From positions 209,243 through 273,242 of the forward strand of contig CAZIZO010000004.1 in assembly GCA_964543905.1 (NCBI GenBank): a stretch of DNA of 64,000 nucleotides, given 5' to 3'. The notes beneath the pieces are model-generated. The model was not told the origin of the DNA. It did not search any database and saw nothing but the letters and a program-made list of their open reading frames with translations. Of the stretch, positions 1-8,947 are shown one piece after another; position 1 is the stretch's first letter, and each line of letters opens with the position of its first letter. The translations under genes and the position numbers were made by a program. This stretch comes from GCA-016699835 sp964543905. Its GTDB lineage: Bacteria > Planctomycetota > Phycisphaerae > Phycisphaerales > UBA1924.

Positions 1-96
1 ATCCAACAGGTGCTGGAGCAGGTCGGAGAACTGGTGAACACGAATCCGGACTCGGCGGCGAAGTTGATCTCGCGCTGGATGACGCCTTCGGAGTAA
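1..96 (+). CDS. fliF: FliF, flagellar MS-ring protein (C-terminal end only)
   Basis: Only the last 31 codons are inside the window, ending in TAA at 94-96. The frame reads a helical segment with the 'NPDSAAKLISRW' pattern near the stop. FliF C-termini usually end in a similar 'NPE..A..LR.WL' helix, which docks onto the N-terminal domain of FliG. The gene stops 15 bases before fliG, the standard fliF-fliG order, and this context carries most of the identification. The MS ring sits in the inner membrane and is the platform on which the export gate and switch assemble. Confidence 0.8.
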   Translation: MQQVLEQVGELVNTNPDSAAKLISRWMTPSE

Positions 97-111
97 GGAG
101 CAGGGACACCC

Positions 112-1152
112 ATGCCGCGCAAGCCAAACGAGAAACTCCCGAGCGATCCGAATCAACTGGAGGGCCTGACCAAGGCCGCGATCCTGCTGCTCGCGGTGGG
201 CACGGAGCGGGCGGCGAAGATCCTGCGGCAGTTGACGGCGGAGCAGGTGGAGGAGGTGACCCGAGAACTGGCCGGATTGGGGCGGGTGCCGCAGCCGCTC
301 GTGCACGCGGTGGTGCAGGAGTTCTACGACCTGACGATCGCGAGCCAGTACGCGTCGGAGGGTGGGCTGGATTACGCGAAGCAGATCCTCTCGAGCACGA
401 TGGACGGGAAGAACGCGGAGCGCGTGCTGGCGCAGATCCAGACGCAGGTGCAGAAGACCCCCTTCGCGTTCCTGCAGCGGGCCGAGAGCGACAACCTGCT
501 CACGTTCATCCAGGACGAGCATCCGCAGACGATCGCGCTCATCGTCTGCCACCTGGCGCACCACAAGGCGGCGGAAGTGCTGGGCGGGCTCCCGCTGCAG
601 AAGCAGATCGAGGTGATCAAGCGCATCGCCAACATGGAGCAGACCAACCCGGAAGTGATCAAGGAAGTCGAGAAGGGGCTCGAGAGCCGCTTGTCCAACA
701 TGCTGGTCCAGAGCATGGAAAAGGCGGGCGGCGTGCCGACCGTCGCGGAGGTGCTCAACCTTGCGGATCGCGCCACGGAAAAATCGATCCTGGAGGGGCT
801 GGAGGCGGAGGACCCCGACCTGGTGGAGCAGATTCGTCGATTGATGTTCGTGTTCGAGGACATCATGCGAGTCAACGACAAGGGCATCCAGGCGGTGCTC
901 AAGGAAGTGGACAACCACGAACTCGCGCTGGCGCTCAAGACGGCCTCGCAGGAACTCCAGAACAAGATCCTCGCGAACATGTCGGAGCGCGCGTCGGCGC
1001 TGATCCGCGAGGACATGGAGTACATGGGCCCGGTGCGCGTGAGCGACGTGGAGGCGGCGCAGCAGCGGATCGTCGACATCGTCCGACGACTCGAAGAGGC
1101 GGGCGAGGTGGTCGTGCAGGGACGCGGCGGCGACTCGGACCTCCTGGTGTGA
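112..1152 (+). CDS. fliG: FliG, flagellar motor switch protein
   Basis: This is the rotor protein that links the MS ring to the C-ring and takes torque from the stator. The 346-residue length is normal. The N-terminal domain (about 15-105) should bind FliF. The middle domain holds the EHPQ motif at about residues 135-138 ('DEHPQTIALIV'), which contacts FliM. The C-terminal domain (about 200-335) carries 'MFVFEDI' and a charged helix ('NDKGIQAVLKEVDNHELALAL') matching the torque helix of the family. The start is an ATG 15 bases after the fliF stop, behind a GGAG-rich stretch. Its usual partner FliM is absent from this operon. Confidence 0.97.
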   Translation: MPRKPNEKLPSDPNQLEGLTKAAILLLAVGTERAAKILRQLTAEQVEEVTRELAGLGRVPQPLVHAVVQEFYDLTIASQYASEGGLDYAKQILSSTMDGKNAERVLAQIQTQVQKTPFAFLQRAESDNLLTFIQDEHPQTIALIVCHLAHHKAAEVLGGLPLQKQIEVIKRIANMEQTNPEVIKEVEKGLESRLSNMLVQSMEKAGGVPTVAEVLNLADRATEKSILEGLEAEDPDLVEQIRRLMFVFEDIMRVNDKGIQAVLKEVDNHELALALKTASQELQNKILANMSERASALIREDMEYMGPVRVSDVEAAQQRIVDIVRRLEEAGEVVVQGRGGDSDLLV

Positions 1153-1203
1153 GCAACTCGGCGCGACGCCTGAGGCGTCGCCCACAATGGAGCCAACGAA
1201 CCC

Positions 1204-1926
1204 ATGGCGCTGCTTCGTCCATCCGAACTCGCAAGGCTCCCCCGCGAGGCGATCGTGCTCGACCTGGGCGATCTGGCGTCGCAGGGTCGGCAGATGTGCG
1301 CCGCGGCGCAAGCCCGTGCCGACGAGATCGTGGCGCAGGCTCGCGCCGAACGCGAGCGCATCCTGGCCGGCGCTCGCGAGGCCGGGTATGCCATTGGCCT
1401 GGAAGAGGGGCGGGCCACCGGGCGTGTGCAGGGGGAAGACGCCGGGCGGTGCGCGGCGATCGCGGAGTGGCGCGAGCGCCTGTCGAAGTTGGAATCGGCC
1501 TGGGCCTCGGGCCTGTCGAAGTTTGAGGGCGAACGCGAGGGACTGTTGCGGGCGGCACGCGAGGAACTCCTCGGGCTCGCGCTCCAGATCGCCGAGCGCG
1601 TGGTCAAGCGGCGCGTCGCGTGCGACCCCGGCCTCGTTGTGGAGCAGGTGGCGGCGGCGTCGGCGCAGTTGGCCAAGTCCTCGGGCGTGATCGTGCAGGT
1701 GCATCCGGATGACGTGGCGATCGTCGAGGCCGCATTCCCCGAACTTTCGAGGAAGTTCCTCGCGCTGAGGCACGCCAAGATCGCGGGAGACCCGGCACTG
1801 TCGCGAGGCTCGTGCGTGGTGCGCAGCCAGGCGGGCGGGATGATCGACGCCTCGCTCGAGACGCAACTGGATCGGATCGCGCGGGCGATCGTGCCCTCGG
1901 CGACGAGTGAACAGGAGGGGGCATGA
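1204..1926 (+). CDS. fliH: FliH, negative regulator and stator of the export ATPase
   Basis: This 240-residue protein lies between fliG and fliI, the usual fliH slot. Residues 35-70 form an Ala/Arg/Glu-rich helix ('RADEIVAQARAERERI') typical of the FliH/HrpE coiled coil. The C-terminal half ('EELLGLALQIAERVVKRRV' onward, about 120-230) matches the FliH globular domain that binds FliI. FliH dimers hold FliI at the export gate and restrain its ATPase. The ATG follows the end of fliG by 51 bases. The stop codon overlaps the fliI start (ATGA), which points to coupled translation. Sequence conservation is low across this family, so synteny carries part of the call. Confidence 0.88.
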   Translation: MALLRPSELARLPREAIVLDLGDLASQGRQMCAAAQARADEIVAQARAERERILAGAREAGYAIGLEEGRATGRVQGEDAGRCAAIAEWRERLSKLESAWASGLSKFEGEREGLLRAAREELLGLALQIAERVVKRRVACDPGLVVEQVAAASAQLAKSSGVIVQVHPDDVAIVEAAFPELSRKFLALRHAKIAGDPALSRGSCVVRSQAGGMIDASLETQLDRIARAIVPSATSEQEGA

Positions 1927-3320
1927 GTTTCGCGGCGTTGGACTCGTGCTTCGCACAGGCCTCGGACGCGCTGCGCCGGACGCAGGCGCTCCGCCTCAGC
2001 GGCGTCGTGGCGGCGGTGCGAGGGCTGAGCGTCCTCGTCGAGGACCTGCCCGCGCCGGTGGGGTCGCTGGTGTCGATCCGTCGCGAGCATGGACTCTCCG
2101 ACGCGCCGGTGTACGGCGAGGTGGTGGGACTTTCGGGCGGGCAGGCGATCGTGATGCTGCTGGCGCAGGCCACGGGGATTCGCGCCGGAGATCGCGTCGT
2201 GTGCGAGCAGGTGGACCCCACCGCGCGGGTGGGCCCGGGGTTGCTCGGCCGTGTGGTCGATGGGTTCGGCCGCGCGATCGATTCGCTGGGGGCGGTCGTC
2301 TCGGGCCCGGCGCGATTGCTCAGCCCGGAGCCGATCGGCGCGATGAAGCGGCGTCGCATCACCGAAGCGATGCACACGGGGCTGCGGGCGATCGATCTCT
2401 TCACGACGCTCGGCAAGGGGCAGCGCATCGGGGTCTTTGCCGGGCCGGGCGTGGGCAAATCCACGTTGATGGGCACGATCGCGAAGCGATCGGCGGCCCA
2501 CGTGAACGTCATCGCGCTGATCGGTGAGCGAGGGCGCGAGGTCAAGGACTTCATCGAGCACAGCCTGGGGCCCGAAGGGCTCGCGAAGAGCGTGGTCGTG
2601 GTCGCGACGGGGGACGAGTCGCCCCTCCTCCGCTTGCGGGCGGCCCGACTGGCGTGCACGGCGGCGGAGTTCTTCCGCGATGCCGGGCTTGATGTCATGC
2701 TCATGATGGACTCGATCACACGCTTCGCGCACGCGCAGCGACAGGTCGGGCTCAGCGTGGGCGAGCCCCCGGCGACCAAGGGATACACGCCCAGCGTCTT
2801 CGCACAGATGGCGCTGCTTCTCGAGCGTGCGGGGGCGCTCGACGTGACACGCGACGCGAGCATCGCGGGTGGTTCGATCACCGGGTTGTACACGATCCTG
2901 GTGGAAGGTGACGACATGACGGAGCCCGTGGCGGACGCGGCGCGCGGCATCCTCGACGGGCACATCATCCTCTCTCGCAAACTGGCGCAGAAGGCGCACT
3001 ATCCGGCGATCGACGTCATGGACTCGGTGAGCCGCGTGGCCGACGACGTGTGCGATGGCGAGCACATCCGGGCACGCCAGCAGGTCCTGCGCCTCCTCGC
3101 CATCTATCGCGAGGTTGAGGACCTGGTGCAGATCGGCGCGTACGCCCGAGGAAGCAACCCGGAAGCCGACGTCGCGATCGATCTGCACCCGCAACTGAAC
3201 GAACTGCTGAGGCAGGGGAAGGGAGACGTGACGCCCTTCGACGCGTCTCGCGCCATGCTGCTGAAACTGGCCGCCACGGCGGGCGAGATGCGCAAGGGCA
3301 AAGGAGCACGCCGGGCCTGA
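1923..3320 (+). CDS. fliI: FliI, flagellar export ATPase
   Basis: This is the cytoplasmic hexameric ATPase of the flagellar type III export apparatus, related to the F1 beta subunit. The P-loop 'GPGVGKST' lies at about residues 174-181. The Walker B segment 'LDVMLMMDSITR' lies near 257-268. The signature 'VGEPPATKGYTPSVFAQ' follows, as does a C-terminal 'YREVEDLVQIGAYARGSNPE' that is highly typical of FliI and its homologues. The 465-residue length is slightly longer than the enteric protein. It is translationally coupled to fliH by a 4-base overlap and followed by fliJ after 60 bases. Confidence 0.98.
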   Translation: MSFAALDSCFAQASDALRRTQALRLSGVVAAVRGLSVLVEDLPAPVGSLVSIRREHGLSDAPVYGEVVGLSGGQAIVMLLAQATGIRAGDRVVCEQVDPTARVGPGLLGRVVDGFGRAIDSLGAVVSGPARLLSPEPIGAMKRRRITEAMHTGLRAIDLFTTLGKGQRIGVFAGPGVGKSTLMGTIAKRSAAHVNVIALIGERGREVKDFIEHSLGPEGLAKSVVVVATGDESPLLRLRAARLACTAAEFFRDAGLDVMLMMDSITRFAHAQRQVGLSVGEPPATKGYTPSVFAQMALLLERAGALDVTRDASIAGGSITGLYTILVEGDDMTEPVADAARGILDGHIILSRKLAQKAHYPAIDVMDSVSRVADDVCDGEHIRARQQVLRLLAIYREVEDLVQIGAYARGSNPEADVAIDLHPQLNELLRQGKGDVTPFDASRAMLLKLAATAGEMRKGKGARRA

Positions 3321-3380
3321 TGGGACGTGGTCCCGGGCTCGACGGGCTTGTGGTAAGTATGTGTTCAAGGGGTCGTCGGG

Positions 3381-3893
3381 ATGGCACGATTTCGATTCAA
3401 CTTGCAAGCGGTGTTGAAGCAGCGACAGGCCGTGGAGCGCCAGCGCCAGCAGGAGGTCGCGGCGATCGAGCAGCAGCGGCTGGCCCTCGAAGAGGAGTTG
3501 CGCGCCTATCAGGCCTCGCTCAATCGAGAAAAGGCGGACCTGCGCGAAGCGCTCAGCCGGGAGCGCGCGTCAGATGACGGGCGCGGGGTCGATCTGCGCG
3601 GCGTACGCCTGCAGGCCAACGCGGCGCTGCATGTCGTGGCGAGGGCGCAGCAGGCGGTCCTGCGGTTGGCGGCGGTGCACAAGCGGCTCGACGCCGCGCG
3701 CCTGCACCTTTTGGAAGCGACGAAGAAGCGCAAGGCCGTGGAGACGCTCCGCGAGCGGCGATTCGAGGCGTGGTCGAGCGAGGAGAAGCGAATGGAAGCA
3801 AACGTGCAGGATGAACTGGCGATCCTGCGGGCGGGTGCGCGATTTTCGGGTGCGACGGAACACACGGCTGGACTTGATCTGGAGGCGGCATGA
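3381..3893 (+). CDS. fliJ: FliJ-like export chaperone (coiled coil)
   Basis: This 170-residue protein is almost entirely a predicted coiled coil. The first 60 residues are rich in Gln, Arg and Glu ('LKQRQAVERQRQQEVAAIEQQRLALEEEL'), and a second long helix runs from about 75 to 145. FliJ is the antiparallel coiled-coil stalk that sits in the FliI hexamer and engages FlhA. The protein is a little longer than the usual 145-150 residues. Position directly after fliI is the main support because coiled coils match many families. The stop overlaps the next start by 4 bases (ATGA). Confidence 0.85.
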   Translation: MARFRFNLQAVLKQRQAVERQRQQEVAAIEQQRLALEEELRAYQASLNREKADLREALSRERASDDGRGVDLRGVRLQANAALHVVARAQQAVLRLAAVHKRLDAARLHLLEATKKRKAVETLRERRFEAWSSEEKRMEANVQDELAILRAGARFSGATEHTAGLDLEAA

Positions 3894-4678
3894 GAACGCT
3901 GTGGAATGCCTTGTGCGTGGTGGCGCTGGCCAACCTCCTCGCGCTGGTGGGTCTGGTGGGTTGGCTCCGCGCGTCGGATCGATTGAACATGGACCGTGCG
4001 AGAGAACTCCGCACGATGCTCGCCCGCACGATCGCCGCCGAGCAGGCCGAGGCCGCGCAGGCCCAGGCGATGGCGGAAGCGGAGCGGAAAAAGCAGGAAG
4101 CGGAGGCGAAGGCGAGGCGGGTGCCGCTGACGGCCTCGGAGCAACTGGCCGCGCGCCTAGAGGCGACCGAACTCGACGAGCAGCGATTGAAAGGGATGCG
4201 GTCGGAGGTGGATGCCCTCCAACAAACACTGCGCGAGGCGCAAGAGAAGGTGAAGGCGGAACGGGCGACGCTGGACGCGGATCGCGCCGCGTTTGAAGCC
4301 GCGAAGAAGTCGCATCTCGAGTCGACCACGAACGAGCAGTTCCAGAAGACGCTGGCGGTGTTGCAGGCCGTAAAGCCCGCGGAGGCGAGGGCGATCTTGG
4401 GGGAGTTGCTCGCCCCAGTCCCCACGGGTGGGGGGAGCACGCCCATCCCGACGGAGGGTGGCGAAGTCGTCGATGCCTCGCGAAAGGTCGAAGCGGTGGA
4501 CCCCTTGAAGAAGGGGCGGGAGCAGGTGATCGCGTATCTGGATGCCATGGACGCGAAGAGCCGGACGAAGATCCTGACGGAGTTTCTCAAGTCGGACCCC
4601 AAGTTGGCAGCGGGATTGCTTGAAGACCTCCGGCAGCGCGGGCAAGTCGCCTCGGCTGCCGGGAAGAATCAACCATGA
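3890..4678 (+). CDS. MotE-like membrane-anchored coiled-coil protein
   Basis: This 262-residue protein has one N-terminal membrane segment (about 5-24), then a long Ala/Glu/Lys-rich coiled coil (about 35-150). The C-terminal part (about 195-255) contains 'IAYLDAMDAKSRTKILTEFLKSDPKLAAGLLEDL'. That layout and the C-terminal helices resemble MotE and the MgtE N-terminal-domain-like proteins encoded between fliJ and fliK in many flagellar operons. MotE acts as a chaperone for the stator protein MotB in alpha-proteobacteria. The same role here is inference, and motB is not in the window. It overlaps both neighbours by 4 bases, so it belongs firmly to the operon. Confidence 0.65.
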   Translation: MRTLWNALCVVALANLLALVGLVGWLRASDRLNMDRARELRTMLARTIAAEQAEAAQAQAMAEAERKKQEAEAKARRVPLTASEQLAARLEATELDEQRLKGMRSEVDALQQTLREAQEKVKAERATLDADRAAFEAAKKSHLESTTNEQFQKTLAVLQAVKPAEARAILGELLAPVPTGGGSTPIPTEGGEVVDASRKVEAVDPLKKGREQVIAYLDAMDAKSRTKILTEFLKSDPKLAAGLLEDLRQRGQVASAAGKNQP

Positions 4679-5955
4679 CGACAGGCGTTGGATCGACGGA
4701 ACAAGCAAAGGCCGCGGAGTGGTCGCGCTCGAAGAAGGACGCGAAGGCGGAGCACGAACAGGCATTCGATGCCGCACTCGCCGCGCAATGGTCGCACGGA
4801 GCGCCGTTCTCGCGTCTCCCGACCATGCCGGGCGCAGGATCCCTCGCGAGCGCGTCCACGCCAACGGGGACCAAGTCGTCGGGATCCCCCGTGACGGCAA
4901 GCGCTCGAGACTCCGTGGCGCGACGCCTATCCGGGGCGCACAGGACGACCACGGACGAACCGACGCATCTCGCCAGCCAGGAACTCGCGGGGCAACTCCC
5001 CTCGCGCAAGGAGGCCATCCGAGCCGTGGAAGATGCGCATGCCGCGAGTGAGCCGGGAGCGCGGGCACCGCTCCCCGGGGCGAGCGAGCGTGCGCGAGCC
5101 GCCTCGGGGAACGAGGGGACGGCGCCCGCTCGGCCGCCCACCGAACAGGTCTCCACGCCCGGCGAGGTCCGGCGCAGCGCCTCGGTGACGCAATCCGACG
5201 GGATGCCCGCCATGAGCCCCGAACGTCGGGGCGCGAACGCGGAGCGATCTCTGGAGACAGAGGCGGCGAGAGTGAACGCGGGGCGCTCGTCGCCTCCTGG
5301 ACATGGGATGCGTGGGAACCTGATGACACGAGCCGATGCCCTCCAAGCACCGTCCAAAGACGCGAGCGCGGTCGCGGGCGTTGGACCTGGCGCAGCCTCG
5401 CGCCGATCGCCGGCAACCGGCAGGCCGAGCGTTCCCCCTCCGACGAGGGGCAACCCGCCGATCGAACTGGAGAGCCCGATCGCGTCGCAGACGCTGCGAG
5501 GATTGGCGGCGGCGCTCCGCCAAGGCAATGGCCGCGTGACGCTGCACCTCGCCCCTGAGAGTCTCGGGCAGTTGCGACTTGGGATCTCGGTGAAGGGCAG
5601 CGAAGTCGTGGCCAACGTGCAAGCGACGAGCGAGGAGGCGGCTCGCGTGATTCGAGAGCACGCGTCCGCGTTGCGCGAGGCGCTCGAAGCACAAGGGTTC
5701 GCCGTGACTCGGATCGACGTGGAGCACGTCTCCCCGGCCTTGCTGCACCTGCGTGAGGGCGCTCGCGACGGGCAACCCGGTGCAACACCGCAGTGGGGGG
5801 GCGAGTCGACCGCCCGCGGGAGGAGGCACAACTCTGAGGGCGGCGGACGCGAGCCGGGGACGAGGGAGCACCACTCGCCCGGCACGCCGCTTGCGGAGCA
5901 GTCCAGGGCGCCCGCGAACATCGTCGGCGCGGACGGTGTGAACGCGATCGTGTAG
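4675..5955 (+). CDS. fliK: FliK-like flagellar hook-length control protein
   Basis: This 426-residue protein has a low-complexity, Ala/Arg/Pro-rich N-terminal two thirds and a conserved C-terminal domain at about 265-350 ('GNGRVTLHLAPESLGQLRLGISV', then 'AREHASALREALEAQGF'-like helices). That domain is the Flg_hook substrate-specificity domain, with its 'L.L.P..LG.L.V' signature. FliK measures hook length and switches export from hook to filament proteins through FlhB, which is also encoded in this cluster. The disordered N-terminal ruler is expected to diverge. It overlaps the preceding MotE-like gene by 4 bases, and the next gene, flgD, is the hook cap, a sensible functional neighbour. Confidence 0.9.
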   Translation: MTTGVGSTEQAKAAEWSRSKKDAKAEHEQAFDAALAAQWSHGAPFSRLPTMPGAGSLASASTPTGTKSSGSPVTASARDSVARRLSGAHRTTTDEPTHLASQELAGQLPSRKEAIRAVEDAHAASEPGARAPLPGASERARAASGNEGTAPARPPTEQVSTPGEVRRSASVTQSDGMPAMSPERRGANAERSLETEAARVNAGRSSPPGHGMRGNLMTRADALQAPSKDASAVAGVGPGAASRRSPATGRPSVPPPTRGNPPIELESPIASQTLRGLAAALRQGNGRVTLHLAPESLGQLRLGISVKGSEVVANVQATSEEAARVIREHASALREALEAQGFAVTRIDVEHVSPALLHLREGARDGQPGATPQWGGESTARGRRHNSEGGGREPGTREHHSPGTPLAEQSRAPANIVGADGVNAIV

Positions 5956-6029
5956 CCGTTCCGAAGGATGACGCTCAAGCGTGGTGCGGATCGGACATCC
6001 CCCAACCTTGGCAGAAAGGCGGCAGGACC

Positions 6030-6464
6030 ATGTCGGACGTGTCACCCATCTCCAGTTCGAGCACCACGCCGCGGGCGACGGGGTTCAGTTCGCTCGACGC
6101 CGATGATTTTTCCAAGATCATCTTCGCCGAGTTGAGCAAGCAGGACCCGCTCCAGCCGAACGACACCAACGCGCTCCTCCAGCAACTCTCGACGCTTCGT
6201 TCCATCCAGTCCGGGATGGACCTTTCGAGCAAACTCGCGGAGGTCGTGCGCCAGAATGAGTTCGCCTCGGCGGCCACGCTCGTGGGAAAGTTCGTCGGCG
6301 GAGTCGACGAGTACGGCGCTCGTGCCTCCGGACAGGTCAAGAGCATCAGCAAGACCTCGAAAGGGGCGACCGTTGAACTGCTCGACGGCACGCGCATCGC
6401 GATGTCCAACCTGGACGAGATCGTGGGCGACCGCTCCGCGTCCGCCGAGGAGGTACGCCCATGA
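6030..6464 (+). CDS. flgD: FlgD, hook cap scaffold protein
   Basis: FlgD caps the growing hook and lets FlgE polymerise. The conserved N-terminal block is clear at about residues 30-65 ('FSKIIFAELSKQDPLQPNDTNALLQQLSTLRSIQ'), equivalent to the family pattern 'FL.LL..QL.NQDPL.P.D...F..QLA..S..EQ'. At 144 residues it is short. It keeps the export and assembly region plus part of the beta domain, but not the full Ig-like domains of enteric FlgD, as in many non-enteric bacteria. The ATG is preceded by an AGAAAGG-like stretch. It overlaps the next gene by 4 bases. Confidence 0.93.
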   Translation: MSDVSPISSSSTTPRATGFSSLDADDFSKIIFAELSKQDPLQPNDTNALLQQLSTLRSIQSGMDLSSKLAEVVRQNEFASAATLVGKFVGGVDEYGARASGQVKSISKTSKGATVELLDGTRIAMSNLDEIVGDRSASAEEVRP

Positions 6465-6973
6465 GCACGGGGTTGGACTTGCTGCGCCGCCTCTCCCCGA
6501 CGACGTCATCGACGCCCGCGGTAAACCCGCCCCGGGCGTCGGGCGCGGTGTCGGGTGCGGGCGAACTCGACTTCGCGCAACTGCTGTCCAAGGCGCAGGC
6601 CGGGCAGTTGTCCAGCGGCATGACCGTTCGCGTTTCTCCGCATGCGGGCGTGGAGTTGAACCCGATGCAGTTGGCCCGCCTGTCGATCGCCGCGGATCGC
6701 GCCGAAGCGCAGGGCGCGACCCGTGCCGTCGCGCTGATCGACGGGCAGGCGTTGCAGATCGACGTGGCAACACGGACGGTGCTGGGCAAGGCGGACCTCT
6801 CCGGCGCGGGCACGATCACCAACATCGACTCGGTCATCGTGGTCCCGAACGAGGGGGATGGGGTGGGGATCGGCGCGCCGGCAAAGGACCTGACCAAACT
6901 CAGCCCGTCGCTGCTTCGTGTGTTGAGTCAATCGGAGGATGGTCGAAGGAGCGATCGCTCGCCGGTCGGGTGA
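6461..6973 (+). CDS. Flagellar operon protein of the flgD-flgE intergenic family
   Basis: This 170-residue protein lies between flgD and flgE. Its central region contains 'VRVSPHAGVELNPMQLARLSIAADRAEAQGATRAVALIDGQALQIDVATRTVLG' and ends in 'TNIDSVIVVPN'. This fits the small family usually annotated as a flagellar operon protein (TIGR02530 type), whose members share an 'S.HA..RL..R.I.L' segment and a terminal 'FTNID..V' motif and sit just before flgE. The molecular role of the family is not settled; a hook-assembly accessory or chaperone role is inferred from position. It overlaps flgD by 4 bases. Confidence 0.72.
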   Translation: MSTGLDLLRRLSPTTSSTPAVNPPRASGAVSGAGELDFAQLLSKAQAGQLSSGMTVRVSPHAGVELNPMQLARLSIAADRAEAQGATRAVALIDGQALQIDVATRTVLGKADLSGAGTITNIDSVIVVPNEGDGVGIGAPAKDLTKLSPSLLRVLSQSEDGRRSDRSPVG

Positions 6974-7116
6974 GCGGCGGCCGAGGCGTGGGCCCGGCCA
7001 TTTGAATGAGGGCGCGGCAAGGATGCGGCGCACGAGTCGGGGGATGGGCATGGACGCCGTGGTCCCCCCGGGTTGGTCTGGTGCAACGGTGGAGCCCGCG
7101 TGCGCGGGTCTGGACT

Positions 7117-8871
7117 ATGGCTTCAACAACGGCGATGCTCATCGGGTTGACGGGGTTGCACGCGAACGCGCGCACCATCGAAGTGGTCGGCAACAACATC
7201 GCCAACGTCAACACGACGGCCTTCAAGCAGGCACGCCTCAACTTCTCAAACCTGTTCTCTCGAACGATGTCCGAAGGCTCCGCACCCGCCGACACGCTGG
7301 GCGGCACCAACCCCTTCCAGATCGGGTATGGCGTCAAAGCCGCAGGGACCCAGCGCAACTTCACCAACGGCTCGATCGTTGCCTCCGGCGATGGACGTGA
7401 CATGGCCATCGAGGGTGATGGGTTCTTCCAGGTCAGGCGAGGCACGGAGACCTTCTTCACCCGCGCCGGCAACTTCCGCCCCGATGCCGAGCAATACCTC
7501 ACCCTCCCCAGCGGCGAGCGATTGCAAGGCTATGGCGTCGATACCGAGTTCAACATCACGCCCGGCGCCCTCGGGGATGTTCGCATCCCGATCGGTTCGC
7601 TCACCCTCGCCGAAGCGACTCGGACCGTCAAGTATCGCGGCAACCTCAACGCCAGCGGGACGCTCCCCACGACCGGGAGCACGATCAACCTGCGCGGCAG
7701 CGCGACCGCGGGATTCAGCGCCATCGCGGCGGCCGATCCGGCGCCCACCGCGCCCAACAGGATCGAATCCACCACGCGACTCATCGACATCGAAGACCCG
7801 GCGCTCCCCGCCAGTGGCACGCCGCTCTTCACCTCGGGACAATCGATCGAACTCCGAAATGCCGAGAAGGGCAACAAGATCCTTCCGACGCAGAGGCTCG
7901 AGATCGCCGACGACACCACCGTCAACGACCTCAACGAGTTCCTCGCGATGGCGCTCGGCATCAATGCCTCGGCCCCGGCCCCCAACGTCGCCACTCCGGG
8001 CGTCTCGCTCGATCCGCTGACCGGGGTGCTCACCATCGCGGGCAACAGCGGAACCATCAACGACCTCCGCCTCGATGCGACCGATCTTCGCGTCCTCTCC
8101 CCCGCGGGAACCGTTGTCCGATCACCCTTCGTTCCCGAGAAGACGGCCTCGGCGACCGGCGAGTCCGTTCGTTCGACCTTTGTTGTATTCGATTCGCTCG
8201 GGACACCGGTCAACGTGGACCTCACCTTCTCCCTCGAATCTCGATCCAGCACGGGCACGTCGTGGCGATACACCATCGAGTCCGCGCAGGATTCCGACCC
8301 GGGCGTCTTCGTCTCGTCCGGCCTTCTTGACTTTGACACGGATGGGCAACTCGTGACGACGACGCCCGTGACGGTGACGCTGAACCGCGAGAACGAGGGG
8401 GCCTCGACGCCGCTCACGTTTGATCTCTCGTTCGCCGAGGGGGCGGATCGCCTGTCGTCCCTCACCGACGACCAGTCACAGATCACCGCGTGGTATCGTG
8501 ACGGCTCGGCGCTGGGCACGCTCTCGTCCTTCGGCATCGGGAGTGACGGCGTCATCAGCGGGGCGTTCACGAACGGCGTCATCCGGACGCTCGGGCAGAT
8601 TCCGCTCACCACGTTCGTCAACAACGAAGGGCTCGTGGACGTTGGGGGCAATCTCTTCGCCGAAGGCGTCAACAGCGGCACCCCGGTCACCGTCGGCGCC
8701 GGAACCCTCGGCGCCGGCAGCATCACCAGCGGGTCGCTCGAACTCTCGAACGTGGACATCGGGGAAGAGTTCATCAAGATGATCCAGGCTTCGACGGGGT
8801 ACTCGGCGGCATCGCGCGTCATCCGAACCACGGACGAACTCTTCCAACAACTGCTCGTGCTCGGTCGATAG
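7117..8871 (+). CDS. flgE: FlgE, flagellar hook protein
   Basis: The frame is open from 7006, but the conserved FlgE N-terminus ('MASTTAMLIGLTGLHANARTIEVVGNNIANVNTTAFK') begins at the ATG at 7117, so that start is used (584 residues). The N-terminal block is the flagellar rod/hook heptad domain. Residues 85-115 hold 'MAIEGDGFFQVRRGTETFFTRAGNF'. The C-terminal helix 'NVDIGEEFIKMIQASTGYSAASRVIRTTDELFQQLLVL' pairs with it in the assembled hook. The middle is a variable surface domain, making the protein longer than the enteric FlgE of about 400 residues. No good Shine-Dalgarno stands before 7117. Confidence 0.95.
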   Translation: MASTTAMLIGLTGLHANARTIEVVGNNIANVNTTAFKQARLNFSNLFSRTMSEGSAPADTLGGTNPFQIGYGVKAAGTQRNFTNGSIVASGDGRDMAIEGDGFFQVRRGTETFFTRAGNFRPDAEQYLTLPSGERLQGYGVDTEFNITPGALGDVRIPIGSLTLAEATRTVKYRGNLNASGTLPTTGSTINLRGSATAGFSAIAAADPAPTAPNRIESTTRLIDIEDPALPASGTPLFTSGQSIELRNAEKGNKILPTQRLEIADDTTVNDLNEFLAMALGINASAPAPNVATPGVSLDPLTGVLTIAGNSGTINDLRLDATDLRVLSPAGTVVRSPFVPEKTASATGESVRSTFVVFDSLGTPVNVDLTFSLESRSSTGTSWRYTIESAQDSDPGVFVSSGLLDFDTDGQLVTTTPVTVTLNRENEGASTPLTFDLSFAEGADRLSSLTDDQSQITAWYRDGSALGTLSSFGIGSDGVISGAFTNGVIRTLGQIPLTTFVNNEGLVDVGGNLFAEGVNSGTPVTVGAGTLGAGSITSGSLELSNVDIGEEFIKMIQASTGYSAASRVIRTTDELFQQLLVLGR

Positions 8872-8947
8872 CCCCAACCCCCGAACCGGGGCCTCCCACG
8901 CCCACAGCCCGGAGAGCGATGGGCAGAGCGCCGCCGACTTTTCAGAC

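Noticed and set aside
372..3407. A 1011-codon open frame on the - strand opposite fliG-fliI.
   Set aside because: It is the antisense shadow of well-identified flagellar genes in GC-rich DNA; composition is His/Arg/Asp-rich without any family pattern.
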